Below are positions 1 to 7,990 of a stretch of DNA of 31,095 nucleotides, in pieces. The notes under the pieces are model-generated. The model did no database searches and was not told where the DNA came from. It worked only from the letters and a program-made list of their open reading frames with translations. A program made the position numbers and the translations under genes. The first letter of the stretch is position 1. Each line of letters starts with the position of its first letter. This DNA is from an uncultured Muribaculaceae bacterium (GTDB lineage Bacteria; Bacteroidota; Bacteroidia; Bacteroidales; Muribaculaceae), in contig CAJTMM010000004.1 in NCBI GenBank assembly GCA_910577465.1, forward strand, positions 68,483-99,577. The letters run 5' to 3'.

Positions 1-10
1 CCCACCAACC

Positions 11-43
11 CCATTCCTAATTCCTAATTCCTCACTCCTAATT
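11..43. repeat. Heptamer repeat array (ATTCCTA)n, left copy
   Basis: Four and a half tandem copies of a 7-bp unit read ATTCCTA, ATTCCTA, ATTCCTC, ACTCCTA, ATT. The same array, with the same ATTCCTC variant in third place, recurs in direct orientation at 1615-1647, matching 32 of 33 bases. The array ends just upstream of the TIR-Sel1 start codon. Its function is unknown; it looks like an interspersed intergenic repeat of this genome. Confidence 0.85.
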
Positions 44-54
44 ATTATCCCCCC

Positions 55-1020
55 ATGCCCAAAGAAATCTTTATCAGCTACAGCCGCAAAGACACCGCCA
101 CAGCCGACCGTATATGCCAAGCCCTCGACCAAGCCGGCATAACATACTTCATCGACCGCCAGGGCATAAGTGGAGGAGCCGGATTCACCAATGTACTCGC
201 CGAGGAAATCACCAAAAGCCAGATTATACTCTTCATAGCCAGCCAAAACGCCTACCAATCCGCCTTCACCAACAAAGAAATCACCTTCGCCGTCAACCAC
301 CATAAACACATCCTCCCCTACATCATCGACGGCTCCCCCCTCCCCCCGCACCTCGACCTTCTCCTCTCCGACCTCAACTGGCGCACCATCCAATCCCACC
401 CCATCCAAACCACCCTCATCTCCGACATCCTCACCCTCCTCAACCGCCCCACCACTCCCATCTCCGCAAATACACCCATCTATTCCGTAGAAACACCACA
501 TTCTTCGGTTAAAACGCCCACATCTACCACCACCCAAGCAGAAATCGGACAATGGCTCCAACAAGCCCAACAACTATCCGAGCAAAACCGCCACACCGAA
601 GCCATCCCCCTCTACACCAAAGCCGCCAACCACGGCAACCCCACCGCCCAAACACTCTTAGGTGATGCATATTTTTATGGCGAGGGCGTGAAAAAAGACC
701 TTACCAAAGCCGTACATTGGTACACTAAAGCTGCCGAACAAGGACATGCCACAGCACAAAACAACTTGGGATATGCTTATCAAAATGGCATAGGCATCGA
801 AAAAGACCCCGCCAAAGCAGTATATTGGTACACTAAGGCTGCCGAGCAAGGTAATGCCGCCGCACAATTCAACTTGGGATATGTTTATGAAAATGGCAAA
901 GGCATCGAAAAAGACCTCGCCAAAGCAGCATATTGGTACACTAAGGCTGCCGAGCAAGGTAATGCCACAGCACAAATCAGCTTGGAATTGCTCTATAAAA
1001 ATGGCGAGGGCGTGAAATAA
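55..1020 (+). CDS. TIR domain-Sel1 repeat protein, cut short by a premature stop
   Basis: The 321-aa product starts with a TIR domain (about residues 1-130; FISYSRKD near residue 6, FID near 33, and a Glu at about 75 in NKEITFA, where TIR NADases carry their catalytic Glu). A Thr/Pro-rich linker (131-160) and Sel1-like repeats of 36 residues (from about 165) follow, each with the WYTKAAEQG signature. TIR domains can cleave NAD+ or mediate protein contacts; Sel1 repeats are protein-binding solenoids. The frame stops inside the fourth repeat: GTGAAATAAGAC here replaces GTGAAAAAAGAC of the first repeat, a Lys-to-stop change. Translation resumes in frame with good Sel1 sequence. A functional truncated protein or a recent pseudogene are both possible. 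A role in NAD-depleting defence is inference. Confidence 0.8.
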   Translation: MPKEIFISYSRKDTATADRICQALDQAGITYFIDRQGISGGAGFTNVLAEEITKSQIILFIASQNAYQSAFTNKEITFAVNHHKHILPYIIDGSPLPPHLDLLLSDLNWRTIQSHPIQTTLISDILTLLNRPTTPISANTPIYSVETPHSSVKTPTSTTTQAEIGQWLQQAQQLSEQNRHTEAIPLYTKAANHGNPTAQTLLGDAYFYGEGVKKDLTKAVHWYTKAAEQGHATAQNNLGYAYQNGIGIEKDPAKAVYWYTKAAEQGNAAAQFNLGYVYENGKGIEKDLAKAAYWYTKAAEQGNATAQISLELLYKNGEGVK

Positions 1021-1284
1021 GACCTTACCAAAGCCGTACATTGGTACACTAAAGCTGCCGAAAAAGGTGACGTCTTAGCAATGTTAAAGATTGCGGAGTG
1101 TTATAAACAAGGCATTGGAGTAACTGCCAACGACGAAATTGCACTAAAATGGTACACCAAAGCAAAAACTAAAGGTCCGGGGCTCACATAAACCATTATC
1201 TTTGAAGACCTCGAACGGCTCTACTACAAAAAGCTCAACCCCATACAGAAACTACTCTACAAAATAAAACAAGAGTTTAAATAA
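1021..1284 (+). pseudogene. In-frame C-terminal remainder of the TIR-Sel1 gene
   Basis: After the stop at 1018-1020 the same frame continues with the rest of repeat four (DLTKAVHWYTKAAEKG), a fifth repeat (CYKQGIGV ... KWYTKAK), a second TAA at 1189-1191, and a Lys/Leu-rich tail ending at TAA 1282-1284. No frameshift is needed. The full ancestral protein would be 409 codons with two nonsense changes. The first matches a single A-to-T change relative to a sister repeat; the second could instead be the natural end. Confidence 0.7.
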
Positions 1285-1422
1285 CCACCCATACACCCCC
1301 CACTCTCATCGCAGCAGCTCCCCTGCCACAGCACATCCCCCACTCGTCCCAACAGGACTAATATTGCAAAAAAATCCGCACAACTGTGACAAATTCGCAC
1401 AGTATACCCCGTCTCCACCCCC

Positions 1423-1469
1423 TATCTTTGCACCAACAACCCCGTCGGAGCGAGGGCATCCTGCCCTCG
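1423..1469 (+). repeat. Promoter-like box and 8-bp perfect hairpin in non-coding DNA
   Basis: The stretch 1285-1810 has no convincing gene. It holds a -7-like box TATCTTTG (1423-1430) without a clear -33, then a perfect hairpin CGAGGGCA-TCC-TGCCCTCG (1451-1469). This could be a small transcript or, more likely, an interspersed palindromic repeat. Confidence 0.4.
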
Positions 1470-1510
1470 TATCACCCACCAACAAAGCCCCACCAACCCC
1501 ACCCACGACC

Positions 1511-1550
1511 CTAAAGTCCCTACCGACCTTAAAGTCCTTAAAGTCCTACC
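1511..1550. repeat. TTAAAGTCC short repeats
   Basis: CTAAAGTCC (1511-1519), TTAAAGTCC (1529-1537) and TTAAAGTCC (1538-1546) lie in the same orientation, the first and last followed by CTACC or TACC. They form a small tandem or degenerate array in the repeat-rich spacer. Function unknown. Confidence 0.7.
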
Positions 1551-1614
1551 ATATACACCCACCCACACCCATCAAAAAGATGACAAACTCCCCTCTCTCC
1601 GACCCCCGCCACCC

Positions 1615-1647
1615 CCATTCCTAATTCCTAATTCCTCATTCCTAATT
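1615..1647. repeat. Heptamer repeat array (ATTCCTA)n, right copy
   Basis: ATTCCTA, ATTCCTA, ATTCCTC, ATTCCTA, ATT: a direct repeat of the array at 11-43, differing at one base. The two copies enclose the interrupted TIR-Sel1 gene and its spacer, 1604 bp apart. Confidence 0.85.
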
Positions 1648-1810
1648 GAACTGGCAAGAGCACATTGACATACTTCCATCCCCCCACCGCAGCCTGACCA
1701 CCCAAAGCCAAGCCGCAGGAACCCACTTCAATCCGCAAACGCCCATATCCCGGAACAAAACCCACCCCTCACCACGTTCTATTATAAATCCGTCAACAAT
1801 CCTCCTTCCC

Positions 1811-2035
1811 ATGGCATCCACAATCATATATATAGGTACCGGCATACTCCTCTTAGGAGCATTAATCGGATTTATAGCCGCGATAATAGCCTATGCAAAA
1901 AAACGCAAAATCGCACTCACCAACCCATTTATAACGGGTGCCATCCCCATGCCATTGAAGCGGTTCCTGCGCGCATGGCTCTTAATCATGTCCATCGGCT
2001 TCATCACCATAGCCATCGGCTCCGCAATTTCCTGA
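1811..2035 (+). CDS. Small hypothetical membrane protein with two transmembrane segments
   Basis: From the ATG at 1811 the product is 74 aa. A hydrophobic segment (about residues 4-27, IIYIGTGILLLGALIGF) is followed by a basic stretch (AKKRKIA), then a second hydrophobic segment (about 53-72) after an amphipathic loop. An in-frame TTG at 1646 would extend it into the heptamer repeat with a low-complexity Pro/Thr/Ser tract, so the internal ATG is preferred. No family recognised. Codon use is ordinary and the two hydrophobic helices are the main support; it could be a chance frame. Confidence 0.45.
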   Translation: MASTIIYIGTGILLLGALIGFIAAIIAYAKKRKIALTNPFITGAIPMPLKRFLRAWLLIMSIGFITIAIGSAIS

Positions 2036-2077
2036 CATATTAAATAGGACAACGAAATTTCTATCCGCTATTTTTTG

Positions 2078-2085
2078 TACCTTTG
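2078..2085 (+). promoter_or_regulatory. -7 box (TACCTTTG) abutting the porin start codon
   Basis: A perfect TAnnTTTG element ends 4 bp before the ATG at 2090. A clear -33 TTTG is missing at the expected distance; the nearest is AATTTC around 2056-2061. Transcription would begin close to the A of the ATG, implying a leaderless message if this promoter is used. Confidence 0.5.
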
Positions 2086-2089
2086 CGGC

Positions 2090-3109
2090 ATGAATAGACC
2101 GTTTCGCATTTTTTGTACTCTGTTTGCCTTAGCTACCGTATTTCAGATTCACATTCAGGCAAACGACTCCATCAGTTACCGACCCAACATCCACGGAGTG
2201 ATACGCGGACGCTTCGAAGCATCCACCGTACAGAGCGACTACCGATTTCAGGTACGCAACGCCCGCGTGACAATCGACGGAAAGATAGCCCCCGTGATAG
2301 ACTATTTCATACAGACGGATTTCTGCGACCGCGGATCTATAAAGATACTCGATGTATGGGCACGGCTTTGGGCAACAAAAGGTCTTGGCATACAGGCAGG
2401 ACAATTCCGTATGCCGTTTGGCGTCGACCCGTTCCGGGCTCCGCACAACTACTTTTTTGCCAACCGCTCATTCATAGGCAACCAGATCTGCAACTATCGT
2501 GCCGTTGGAGCCAAAGTGATATGGCAGGCACAATCCACACCGCTCACCATCGAAGCCGGTGCATTCAACCCCGCCACCATCAGCGACCACGTGAGCTGGC
2601 ACAACAAACTCGCCTATGCAGCCAAAGCCACGTATAAGATTCACAACATCTCGCTGGCAACCGGATTCATGTCCGTATCACCCGACTCCGTTCGTTCCAA
2701 TATCATCGACGGAGCTGTGACATGGGAATCAGGACGTTGGAGAGTCGAAGGCGAATACATGTACAAACACTACACACACCGCCGGCACAAAGAAGCTCAT
2801 GGCTACAATATCTATGCCGACTACCACATGCCCATAAAGGCAGGCATATTCAACCGCCTGTCCTTCCAGGGACGCTTCGACGGGATGACGGCTCACAGCA
2901 ATTCCATTCGCGACAAGCAAGGACAGCTCACCACCAACCACCCCGCGCGTAACCGTGCCACCATCGGCACCACCATCAGCTACATCCGCTCCAAGAACAT
3001 GTATCTCGACATCCGGGCAAACTACGAGAAATACTTCTACCATAGCGGTGTAAACGTCACACCCGACATGGGCGACAAAGCCGTAGTGGAACTCGTACTC
3101 CGCTTTTAA
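2090..3109 (+). CDS. Outer-membrane porin of the OprP/OprO (phosphate-selective porin) family
   Basis: The 339-aa precursor has a signal peptide (MNRPFRIFCTLF ... QAN). The mature N-terminal half is typical of porin O/P proteins of Bacteroidetes: RNARVTIDGKI, YFIQTDF, AGQFRMPFG and NRSFIGNQI, followed by alternating amphipathic strands ending in VVELVLRF with a C-terminal Phe, the usual barrel-insertion signal. The family forms outer-membrane channels, some for phosphate or pyrophosphate; the substrate cannot be read here. The ATG at 2090 is chosen over an in-frame TTG at 2075 because it directly precedes the signal peptide. It is followed by a short MITE-like repeat and appears monocistronic. 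Confidence 0.8.
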   Translation: MNRPFRIFCTLFALATVFQIHIQANDSISYRPNIHGVIRGRFEASTVQSDYRFQVRNARVTIDGKIAPVIDYFIQTDFCDRGSIKILDVWARLWATKGLGIQAGQFRMPFGVDPFRAPHNYFFANRSFIGNQICNYRAVGAKVIWQAQSTPLTIEAGAFNPATISDHVSWHNKLAYAAKATYKIHNISLATGFMSVSPDSVRSNIIDGAVTWESGRWRVEGEYMYKHYTHRRHKEAHGYNIYADYHMPIKAGIFNRLSFQGRFDGMTAHSNSIRDKQGQLTTNHPARNRATIGTTISYIRSKNMYLDIRANYEKYFYHSGVNVTPDMGDKAVVELVLRF

Positions 3110-3120
3110 CCTTACGAATT

Positions 3121-3195
3121 CATTTTAACTTTTTATTTATCCACATTTTTGAGGATTTTTCGAGACGATTTTTTCAATTGAAAAAAGTTTAAATG
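3121..3195. mobile_element. Short MITE-like repeat (75 bp) between the porin gene and ahpC
   Basis: A stretch at 3123-3179 is nearly identical to 7798-7854, including the shared core ATTTTTGAGGATTTTTCGAG. It is bounded by imperfect inverted ends, CATTTTAACTTTTT (3121-3134) and AAAAAGTTTAAATG (3182-3195). It looks like a short, internally deleted copy of the larger element at 7791-7984. No coding capacity. Confidence 0.6.
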
Positions 3196-3269
3196 GGTTT
3201 ATGTTAACCAACTTTCATCCCCTTGAAATGTTATTGTGAGTAGCTAACTCTATTAAACAACAACATTTC

Positions 3270-3839
3270 ATGATGAAAACAATAATCAACACTTCAGTAC
3301 CGGAATTTACAGTACCCGCATTCGTCAACGGTGAGTTCAGGAATATCTCACGCGAGGACACCCTCGGACACTGGTCCATATTCTTCTTCTACCCCGCCGA
3401 CTTCACATTCGTATGCCCGACCGAACTGCTTGACATGGCAGAAGCCTACGACCGCTTCCGCGAGCTCGGTGCCGAAGTCTACGCCGTAAGCACCGATACC
3501 CAATTCACCCACAAAGCCTGGTACGACACTTCGGAAAGCATACGTAAGGTACGCTTCCCCATGCTTGCCGACAAGACCGGATATCTCAGCGAAGCCTTCG
3601 GTGTGTTAAACCCCGATGACTATCTGGCATACCGTGGAACATTCGTGGTCAATCCTGAAGGAAAGATAAAAATTGCCGAAGTCAACGACAACGGCATCGG
3701 TCGTAACTCCGATGAACTATTGCGCAAACTCGAAGCTGCGCAATTTGTTGCGGAACACGGCGACCAAGTGTGTCCCGCCCGTTGGAAAAAAGGTCAGTCG
3801 ACCCTCAAACCGGGCATTGATCTCGTTGGCAAAATCTAA
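3270..3839 (+). CDS. ahpC: Alkyl hydroperoxide reductase subunit C (2-Cys peroxiredoxin)
   Basis: This 189-aa cytosolic peroxidase reduces H2O2 and organic peroxides. The peroxidatic Cys is at about residue 49 in FTFVCPTE, and the resolving Cys at about 168 in QVCPARW. The YPADFTFVCP and FPMLADKTG motifs and the length are those of typical AhpC. There are tandem ATGs at 3270 and 3273; either may start. No ahpF reductase follows: a strong bidirectional hairpin ends the transcript and the next gene is convergent, so its electron donor must be encoded elsewhere. An OxyR-type regulator lies at the far right edge of the window, not adjacent. Confidence 0.95.
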   Translation: MMKTIINTSVPEFTVPAFVNGEFRNISREDTLGHWSIFFFYPADFTFVCPTELLDMAEAYDRFRELGAEVYAVSTDTQFTHKAWYDTSESIRKVRFPMLADKTGYLSEAFGVLNPDDYLAYRGTFVVNPEGKIKIAEVNDNGIGRNSDELLRKLEAAQFVAEHGDQVCPARWKKGQSTLKPGIDLVGKI

Positions 3840-3876
3840 TTCCAATACCAACAGTAATCAAAAACACACACATTCC

Positions 3877-3914
3877 AATGTGTCTCCCTATCAGCCTTGA
3901 TGGGAGACACATTT
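3877..3914. terminator. Bidirectional terminator between convergent genes
   Basis: AATGTGTCTCCC and GGGAGACACATT form a near-perfect 12-bp stem around a short loop, flanked by T-rich DNA (TTTTATTT) on the right and A-rich DNA on the left. It sits between ahpC and the convergent membrane-protein gene. Confidence 0.85.
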
Positions 3915-3917
3915 TAT

Positions 3918-4589
3918 TTACCCACGGCTTACAAGTGTCTTCACCCTTCGGTAAGTGGCACGGGTCATGACACGCGTGTTAAGAAACGACACTATGTAGC
4001 CGGTGACACACGCCGCCACTACTGATCCTTCGCGCACACCCTCCACATGGCTCGTTATCGCAAGGGATATTATCACAGCCATGCTCACCAAAGTAACATC
4101 AAACCACACCTTGAACCTCCCGAACTCCTTGTCATAGCGACGCGAAGCATACTTCACAAACGCCTCGGCACTCATCATGGCAACACGTGGCTTTATCTCA
4201 AGCACCACTCCCACCGACTGCACCACGCAACCTACGGCAAGCAACCCTATCGAAGCCACATAACTTCCGGGAATCACGTGCGACGTAAGCATCATGTTCA
4301 GATCTATGAACACCGAAAACAAAAATGAAAATGGAATCTGGAGCAATATCTCCACAGTGTCACGCCGCGTGCGTCCTCCACGTATCAGCCAGAACTGCCC
4401 CGCGATAAGAATCATATTGATTATAAACGTCCAGATACCCAACGACAATGGAGTGTGGTTACTCAATACATAATTGACACTTGATATCGGGGTGGTACCC
4501 AATGCCGAACGTACTATCAGCACTATACCCATCGCCAAGAAATACAATCCTACGGTAAACACCGCATAGCGTTTAATCAAATCTTTCAT
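3918..4589 (-). CDS. YczE/YyaS/YitT-type (DUF6198-like) integral membrane protein
   Basis: The 223-aa protein has about five hydrophobic segments (near residues 10-28, 48-70, 82-100, 108-130 and 165-200). The N-terminus has the family pattern of these poorly characterised transporters: GLYFLAMGIVLIVRSALG followed by TPISSVNYVLS. Later motifs include FGRFKVWFDV and GREGS-like glycine residues before the last helix. The substrate is unknown. It is monocistronic with its own promoter, which overlaps the 3' end of the btuB-like gene. Confidence 0.75.
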   Translation of the reverse strand: MKDLIKRYAVFTVGLYFLAMGIVLIVRSALGTTPISSVNYVLSNHTPLSLGIWTFIINMILIAGQFWLIRGGRTRRDTVEILLQIPFSFLFSVFIDLNMMLTSHVIPGSYVASIGLLAVGCVVQSVGVVLEIKPRVAMMSAEAFVKYASRRYDKEFGRFKVWFDVTLVSMAVIISLAITSHVEGVREGSVVAACVTGYIVSFLNTRVMTRATYRRVKTLVSRG

Positions 4590-4637
4590 CTTTCACCTTA
4601 TTTAATCTGCAACCTGCCTCGCGACAGATTTATGGCG

Positions 4638-4669
4638 CAAAATTACGGAATTTTTTCCGCAATTACAAT
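4638..4669 (-). promoter_or_regulatory. sigma-ABfr promoter of the YczE-like gene, overlapping the btuB 3' end
   Basis: On the minus strand, -7 TAATTTTG (4638-4645) lies 20 bp from a -33 ATTG (4666-4669). The spacer contains the palindrome CGGAA-N4-TTCCG (4646-4659). This may act as the terminator hairpin of btuB, as an operator, or both. Confidence 0.6.
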
Positions 4670-6696
4670 TTAGGCGTTACCGAAAAGAATATCTCGAAAT
4701 TGGTTCCAGGCATAGGGCGGGACAACACGGATAGATACTCCTCATTAAAGAGATTGTTTACAGCCACTTTTACCGATAGGTCAAGCCTGCGCCACTCAAA
4801 CAGTTTCTCAAGGCTCACATTGTTCATATAATATGGCGGCAATGTCCCTGTGAGCGATGCCGAATTGTCGGTCATCGTATATCGCTGGCTGTAATGCAAC
4901 CATTTATAGTGCAGCGTCCAGTTTTTCCACGTCAGCCGCGCATTGACACTCGCCGACACCCGGGGCACGTATGGCAATTGCTTACCCTGCGAATTATCGG
5001 CAGGCGAATACTTGTCACCCTTATTTATAGATGGTGTCCATGAATAACTGCCGTCAACTCCCGCATGCCATCCTCGACCCAGTGCCATTGTCATATCGGC
5101 TTTCACCTCCACCCCGTAGGCATGCACGCTTTTCACATTTCGCGGCGAAAAAAATCCCTTGGTGGTAGGCAACCACAGAATCCAGTCGTCGATATACGAG
5201 CTGAACCATGTTGCCGAACCCGATAGGGCGTACCGCCCGCTCTTTCCCACGGCAAACTGCACTCCGGCATCGTATGTCCATCCGCTTTCATGCGTAAGCC
5301 GCGGATTACCGCCGGGCACGAAATACATATCATTCAGTGTCGGATATCTATAATTTCGCGACCCCGACGCCTTCAGCACCACATTGTAACGTGGCACCAA
5401 CGTGTAGTCTAAAAACAATGCCGGAATGACCGGTGAAAACTCCCTGCCCACCATCTCCTCACGCAGCACGGCAGACAATCCTATCCTCTCGGTAGGACGC
5501 CACTTTGCCGATACCGCACCGGTCAACTCTACTCGTCCTTTGTCGTATCCGAAAATCTGATTGCCGCCTACACCTTCAAATGGATTGGCATCCTCGCTGC
5601 GCACAAAATACTGATGGGCTTTAACGGACGCGGATATCACCCATTTCCTACCCACATACATATCGGCTGCTACATTTCCGTAAATGGTATGTGAGCGGCT
5701 GCGCGAACGGGTCATCACGGCAAGCACACCGTTGCCCGAGTCGCGGCGGTAATCATAAGCCATACGCGTATAAGCGTACCCGCCGTCAGCTTCTATCTTA
5801 TAGCCTCGGCGTCGATGCTGCCACGACAGTACCCCGCGGAATGTGCGTTCGCGCTGGCGGTTTTCAAATTCACTGTCATCGCCATAATCGGTGGTGAGCA
5901 TAGGCAGTTCTCGGTTGGAGTCTAAGTACCACAGCTTCAGCCCCGCATCATCCCCCTTACCGGTGGTATAATACACCTCCTGTAGCAGATGCAGGTCCTT
6001 ATAGGCTCCGCTGCGGTTCCGCTCCCACGGATGATACTGCCCCACTATATTATGGTCATCATCATATATATTCTCTTTTTTGTCACGGTTACGGTACTTG
6101 TAGTCATTAGGCGACGATGAATACACCACGCGGGTCGACGTATGCCAACCTCCTTTGCCATAATTCACGCGGAGAAATTCATCGAACGTGCTGAATGATC
6201 CTATCCCCTGCACATATTGCAAGCCCCAGCCATCCTCATCTTTCGGTCGTGTGGCAAGTTGCACAGCACCGCCAAGCCCGCCGCCGGAAAGATTCACCGA
6301 CGATGTCCCGTGCAGCAGCGACGCTTCATCTATGAAATACGCCGGGATTAGCGAGAAATCGGTCATGCCCAACATAGGAGTGTTTATATTCATCCCGTTC
6401 CATGTCACGGTAGTGTGCGCCGGCGACGTTCCTCGAAAAGCCACCGTCGATTGCGTAGCCCTACCGTAGTTCTTTACAAACAACGATGAATTGTAAGCTA
6501 AGACATCGGCTATCGAAAGCGCCACATTCTCCTTCAGCGCAAGCGAGTCCAACACCGTACGCTGCACACCGATATCACTCATCGGGCGCACTCCATTGGT
6601 CGTGACTTCAGGTAGCTCTATAGTGCGTTGGCCGTACGCATTCATACACACCGCCCACACAGCCACTACCGATATACACCCTCTTAGCAAATCCAT
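4663..6696 (-). CDS. btuB: BtuB-like TonB-dependent outer-membrane receptor (cobalamin uptake)
   Basis: The 677-aa precursor has a signal peptide ending near AYGQ and a putative TonB box in the ELPEVTTNG region. The plug domain (about residues 40-155) contains VAFRGTSPAHTTVTWNGMNI and GGGLGGAVQL. A 22-strand-type barrel follows, ending in a hydrophobic C-terminal strand. It has the compact BtuB-type architecture without the N-terminal carboxypeptidase-like domain of SusC proteins. It begins 9 bp after the BtuG-like gene, and the operon is headed by a cobalamin riboswitch, which points to corrinoid import powered by TonB-ExbBD. Confidence 0.85.
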   Translation of the reverse strand: MDLLRGCISVVAVWAVCMNAYGQRTIELPEVTTNGVRPMSDIGVQRTVLDSLALKENVALSIADVLAYNSSLFVKNYGRATQSTVAFRGTSPAHTTVTWNGMNINTPMLGMTDFSLIPAYFIDEASLLHGTSSVNLSGGGLGGAVQLATRPKDEDGWGLQYVQGIGSFSTFDEFLRVNYGKGGWHTSTRVVYSSSPNDYKYRNRDKKENIYDDDHNIVGQYHPWERNRSGAYKDLHLLQEVYYTTGKGDDAGLKLWYLDSNRELPMLTTDYGDDSEFENRQRERTFRGVLSWQHRRRGYKIEADGGYAYTRMAYDYRRDSGNGVLAVMTRSRSRSHTIYGNVAADMYVGRKWVISASVKAHQYFVRSEDANPFEGVGGNQIFGYDKGRVELTGAVSAKWRPTERIGLSAVLREEMVGREFSPVIPALFLDYTLVPRYNVVLKASGSRNYRYPTLNDMYFVPGGNPRLTHESGWTYDAGVQFAVGKSGRYALSGSATWFSSYIDDWILWLPTTKGFFSPRNVKSVHAYGVEVKADMTMALGRGWHAGVDGSYSWTPSINKGDKYSPADNSQGKQLPYVPRVSASVNARLTWKNWTLHYKWLHYSQRYTMTDNSASLTGTLPPYYMNNVSLEKLFEWRRLDLSVKVAVNNLFNEEYLSVLSRPMPGTNFEIFFSVTPKL

Positions 6697-6705
6697 ATTC
6701 CTGTA

Positions 6706-7788
6706 TTATCTTTTCCAACAAAATGCGCCTGGCGTTATTCCCACGGTAAAACTATCTTTCAGCACCCCGTCAGCCGAATAACGGTACACCATACCGGGCT
6801 GTTGATAATCGATTGCATCGGCTATGTACACCTCATCCGTTTCCGGATCTACTGTAAGCCCATAGTACAATGTGGTACGGTTACGCACCAACGGACGCAA
6901 GGGCAGCCGCGTATCCTCCACCGGCATTCGCCACACATCATTATTTATCCAATATATGGCATCACCCTCACCGTTTATAGCAAGCTCCGAGGGGGTATCG
7001 CCCATATAGAATTCATACTTGGCATCCACCTCAAATACTCCGAGGTTTATACAATATAGCGCCGGACGTTCCTGCCCCTCCGGACTCCCCTCATATCCGC
7101 CGTCGGTTATGGTCCATAATCGGTTGTACTTGTCAGCGACAAGCGAATTAGGCTGCTTACCCACCGTAAGCTCATCCACCACTGCATCGGTCGTGGTGTC
7201 TATTTTCAATATGCGGTTCTGATAACTCCAGCAGTTCACATACACATACCTGCCCACCTGCACCATCTGCTCGGTCGACCCGGTAGCTTGATTCATTGCC
7301 GGTACATCAATATATCCCGTAATCTCATATCTCGTGGGGTCAACAACAGCTATACGGTTATCCCACAACTGTGTTATATAAGCCTTGGTATCACTGACAA
7401 AATGTATGTAGCGCGGCGAGGTAAGCCCCGCTATGCGTCCGCGCTCGCGGTACGTGTCCACATCTATCGCAAACACCACATGCGAATGATTCACCACCAC
7501 CCACGCCAAACCATCATGTATGGTCATCGACTGCGCGACATCACCGAGTTTCATACCGTTGGCACGGAAAAACACCTCGTTGTCCACACTGTCGGTAGCC
7601 GGATTATAGAATGAAAGCGTTGCATTGCCATACTGGAAATTACCCTCGTTGACTATGAACAGTCCGCGGTCGGGCGAGTCGAAATCCTCCACCTTGCCAT
7701 AGTTCCACTCCATGCATGCACACATCATCACGCACGCGAGCATCCCCACAGTCATCCTCATTATATGGCTTTGTATCACATTCATCAT
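6706..7788 (-). CDS. DUF5074/YncE-like beta-propeller surface lipoprotein (BtuG-like B12 binder)
   Basis: The 360-aa protein has an N-terminal lipoprotein signal with candidate lipid Cys residues near 19-25. The rest is a beta-propeller of repeated strands, for example IVNEGNFQYGNATLSFY, VDTYRERGRIAGL, KIDTTTDAV and VDPETDEVYIAD. DUF5074 propellers next to BtuB in gut Bacteroides are the BtuG proteins, surface lids that bind cobalamin with very high affinity. The same arrangement and the upstream cobalamin riboswitch support that role here. Tandem ATGs at 7788 and 7785 make the exact start uncertain. The gene starts 2 bp from the end of a MITE-like element. Confidence 0.8.
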   Translation of the reverse strand: MMNVIQSHIMRMTVGMLACVMMCACMEWNYGKVEDFDSPDRGLFIVNEGNFQYGNATLSFYNPATDSVDNEVFFRANGMKLGDVAQSMTIHDGLAWVVVNHSHVVFAIDVDTYRERGRIAGLTSPRYIHFVSDTKAYITQLWDNRIAVVDPTRYEITGYIDVPAMNQATGSTEQMVQVGRYVYVNCWSYQNRILKIDTTTDAVVDELTVGKQPNSLVADKYNRLWTITDGGYEGSPEGQERPALYCINLGVFEVDAKYEFYMGDTPSELAINGEGDAIYWINNDVWRMPVEDTRLPLRPLVRNRTTLYYGLTVDPETDEVYIADAIDYQQPGMVYRYSADGVLKDSFTVGITPGAFCWKR

Positions 7789-7790
7789 AT

Positions 7791-7984
7791 TGAACTCATT
7801 TAAACTTTTTATTTATCACATTTTTGAGGATTTTTCGAGGAGATTTTTTCAATTTAAGAGGGAGCGTAGCGGGCTACGTGACCGATGAGATTTAAGAATG
7901 CGATCGAAAAAGACCAAAAAGGTGATTAAAAGAAAGTATCGCAGTTCTGTTTCTAACATTCGGTAAAAAATTCAACTGAGTTCA
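7791..7984. mobile_element. MITE-like element with 20-bp terminal inverted repeats
   Basis: The left end TGAACTCATTTAAACTTTTT (7791-7810) and right end (7965-7984, AAAAAATTCAACTGAGTTCA) are inverted copies matching at 17 of 20 positions. The element is about 194 bp with no open frame. Its left third is nearly identical to 3123-3179. The interior has a small hairpin (CGTAG-N4-CTACG, about 7865-7878). It lies inside the B12 operon, between the DUF4465 and DUF5074 genes. Confidence 0.7.
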
Positions 7985-7990
7985 GTAAAC

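Noticed and set aside
1646..1810. TTG-started extension of the small membrane protein
   Set aside because: The extension begins inside the heptamer repeat and encodes low-complexity Pro/Ser/Thr sequence; the ATG at 1811 directly precedes the hydrophobic helix.
7875..7915. Possible hammerhead ribozyme (CCGATGAG ... CGAAA) within the MITE-like element
   Set aside because: The core needs CUGANGA but has CCGATGA, and the sequence between has no proper stem II.
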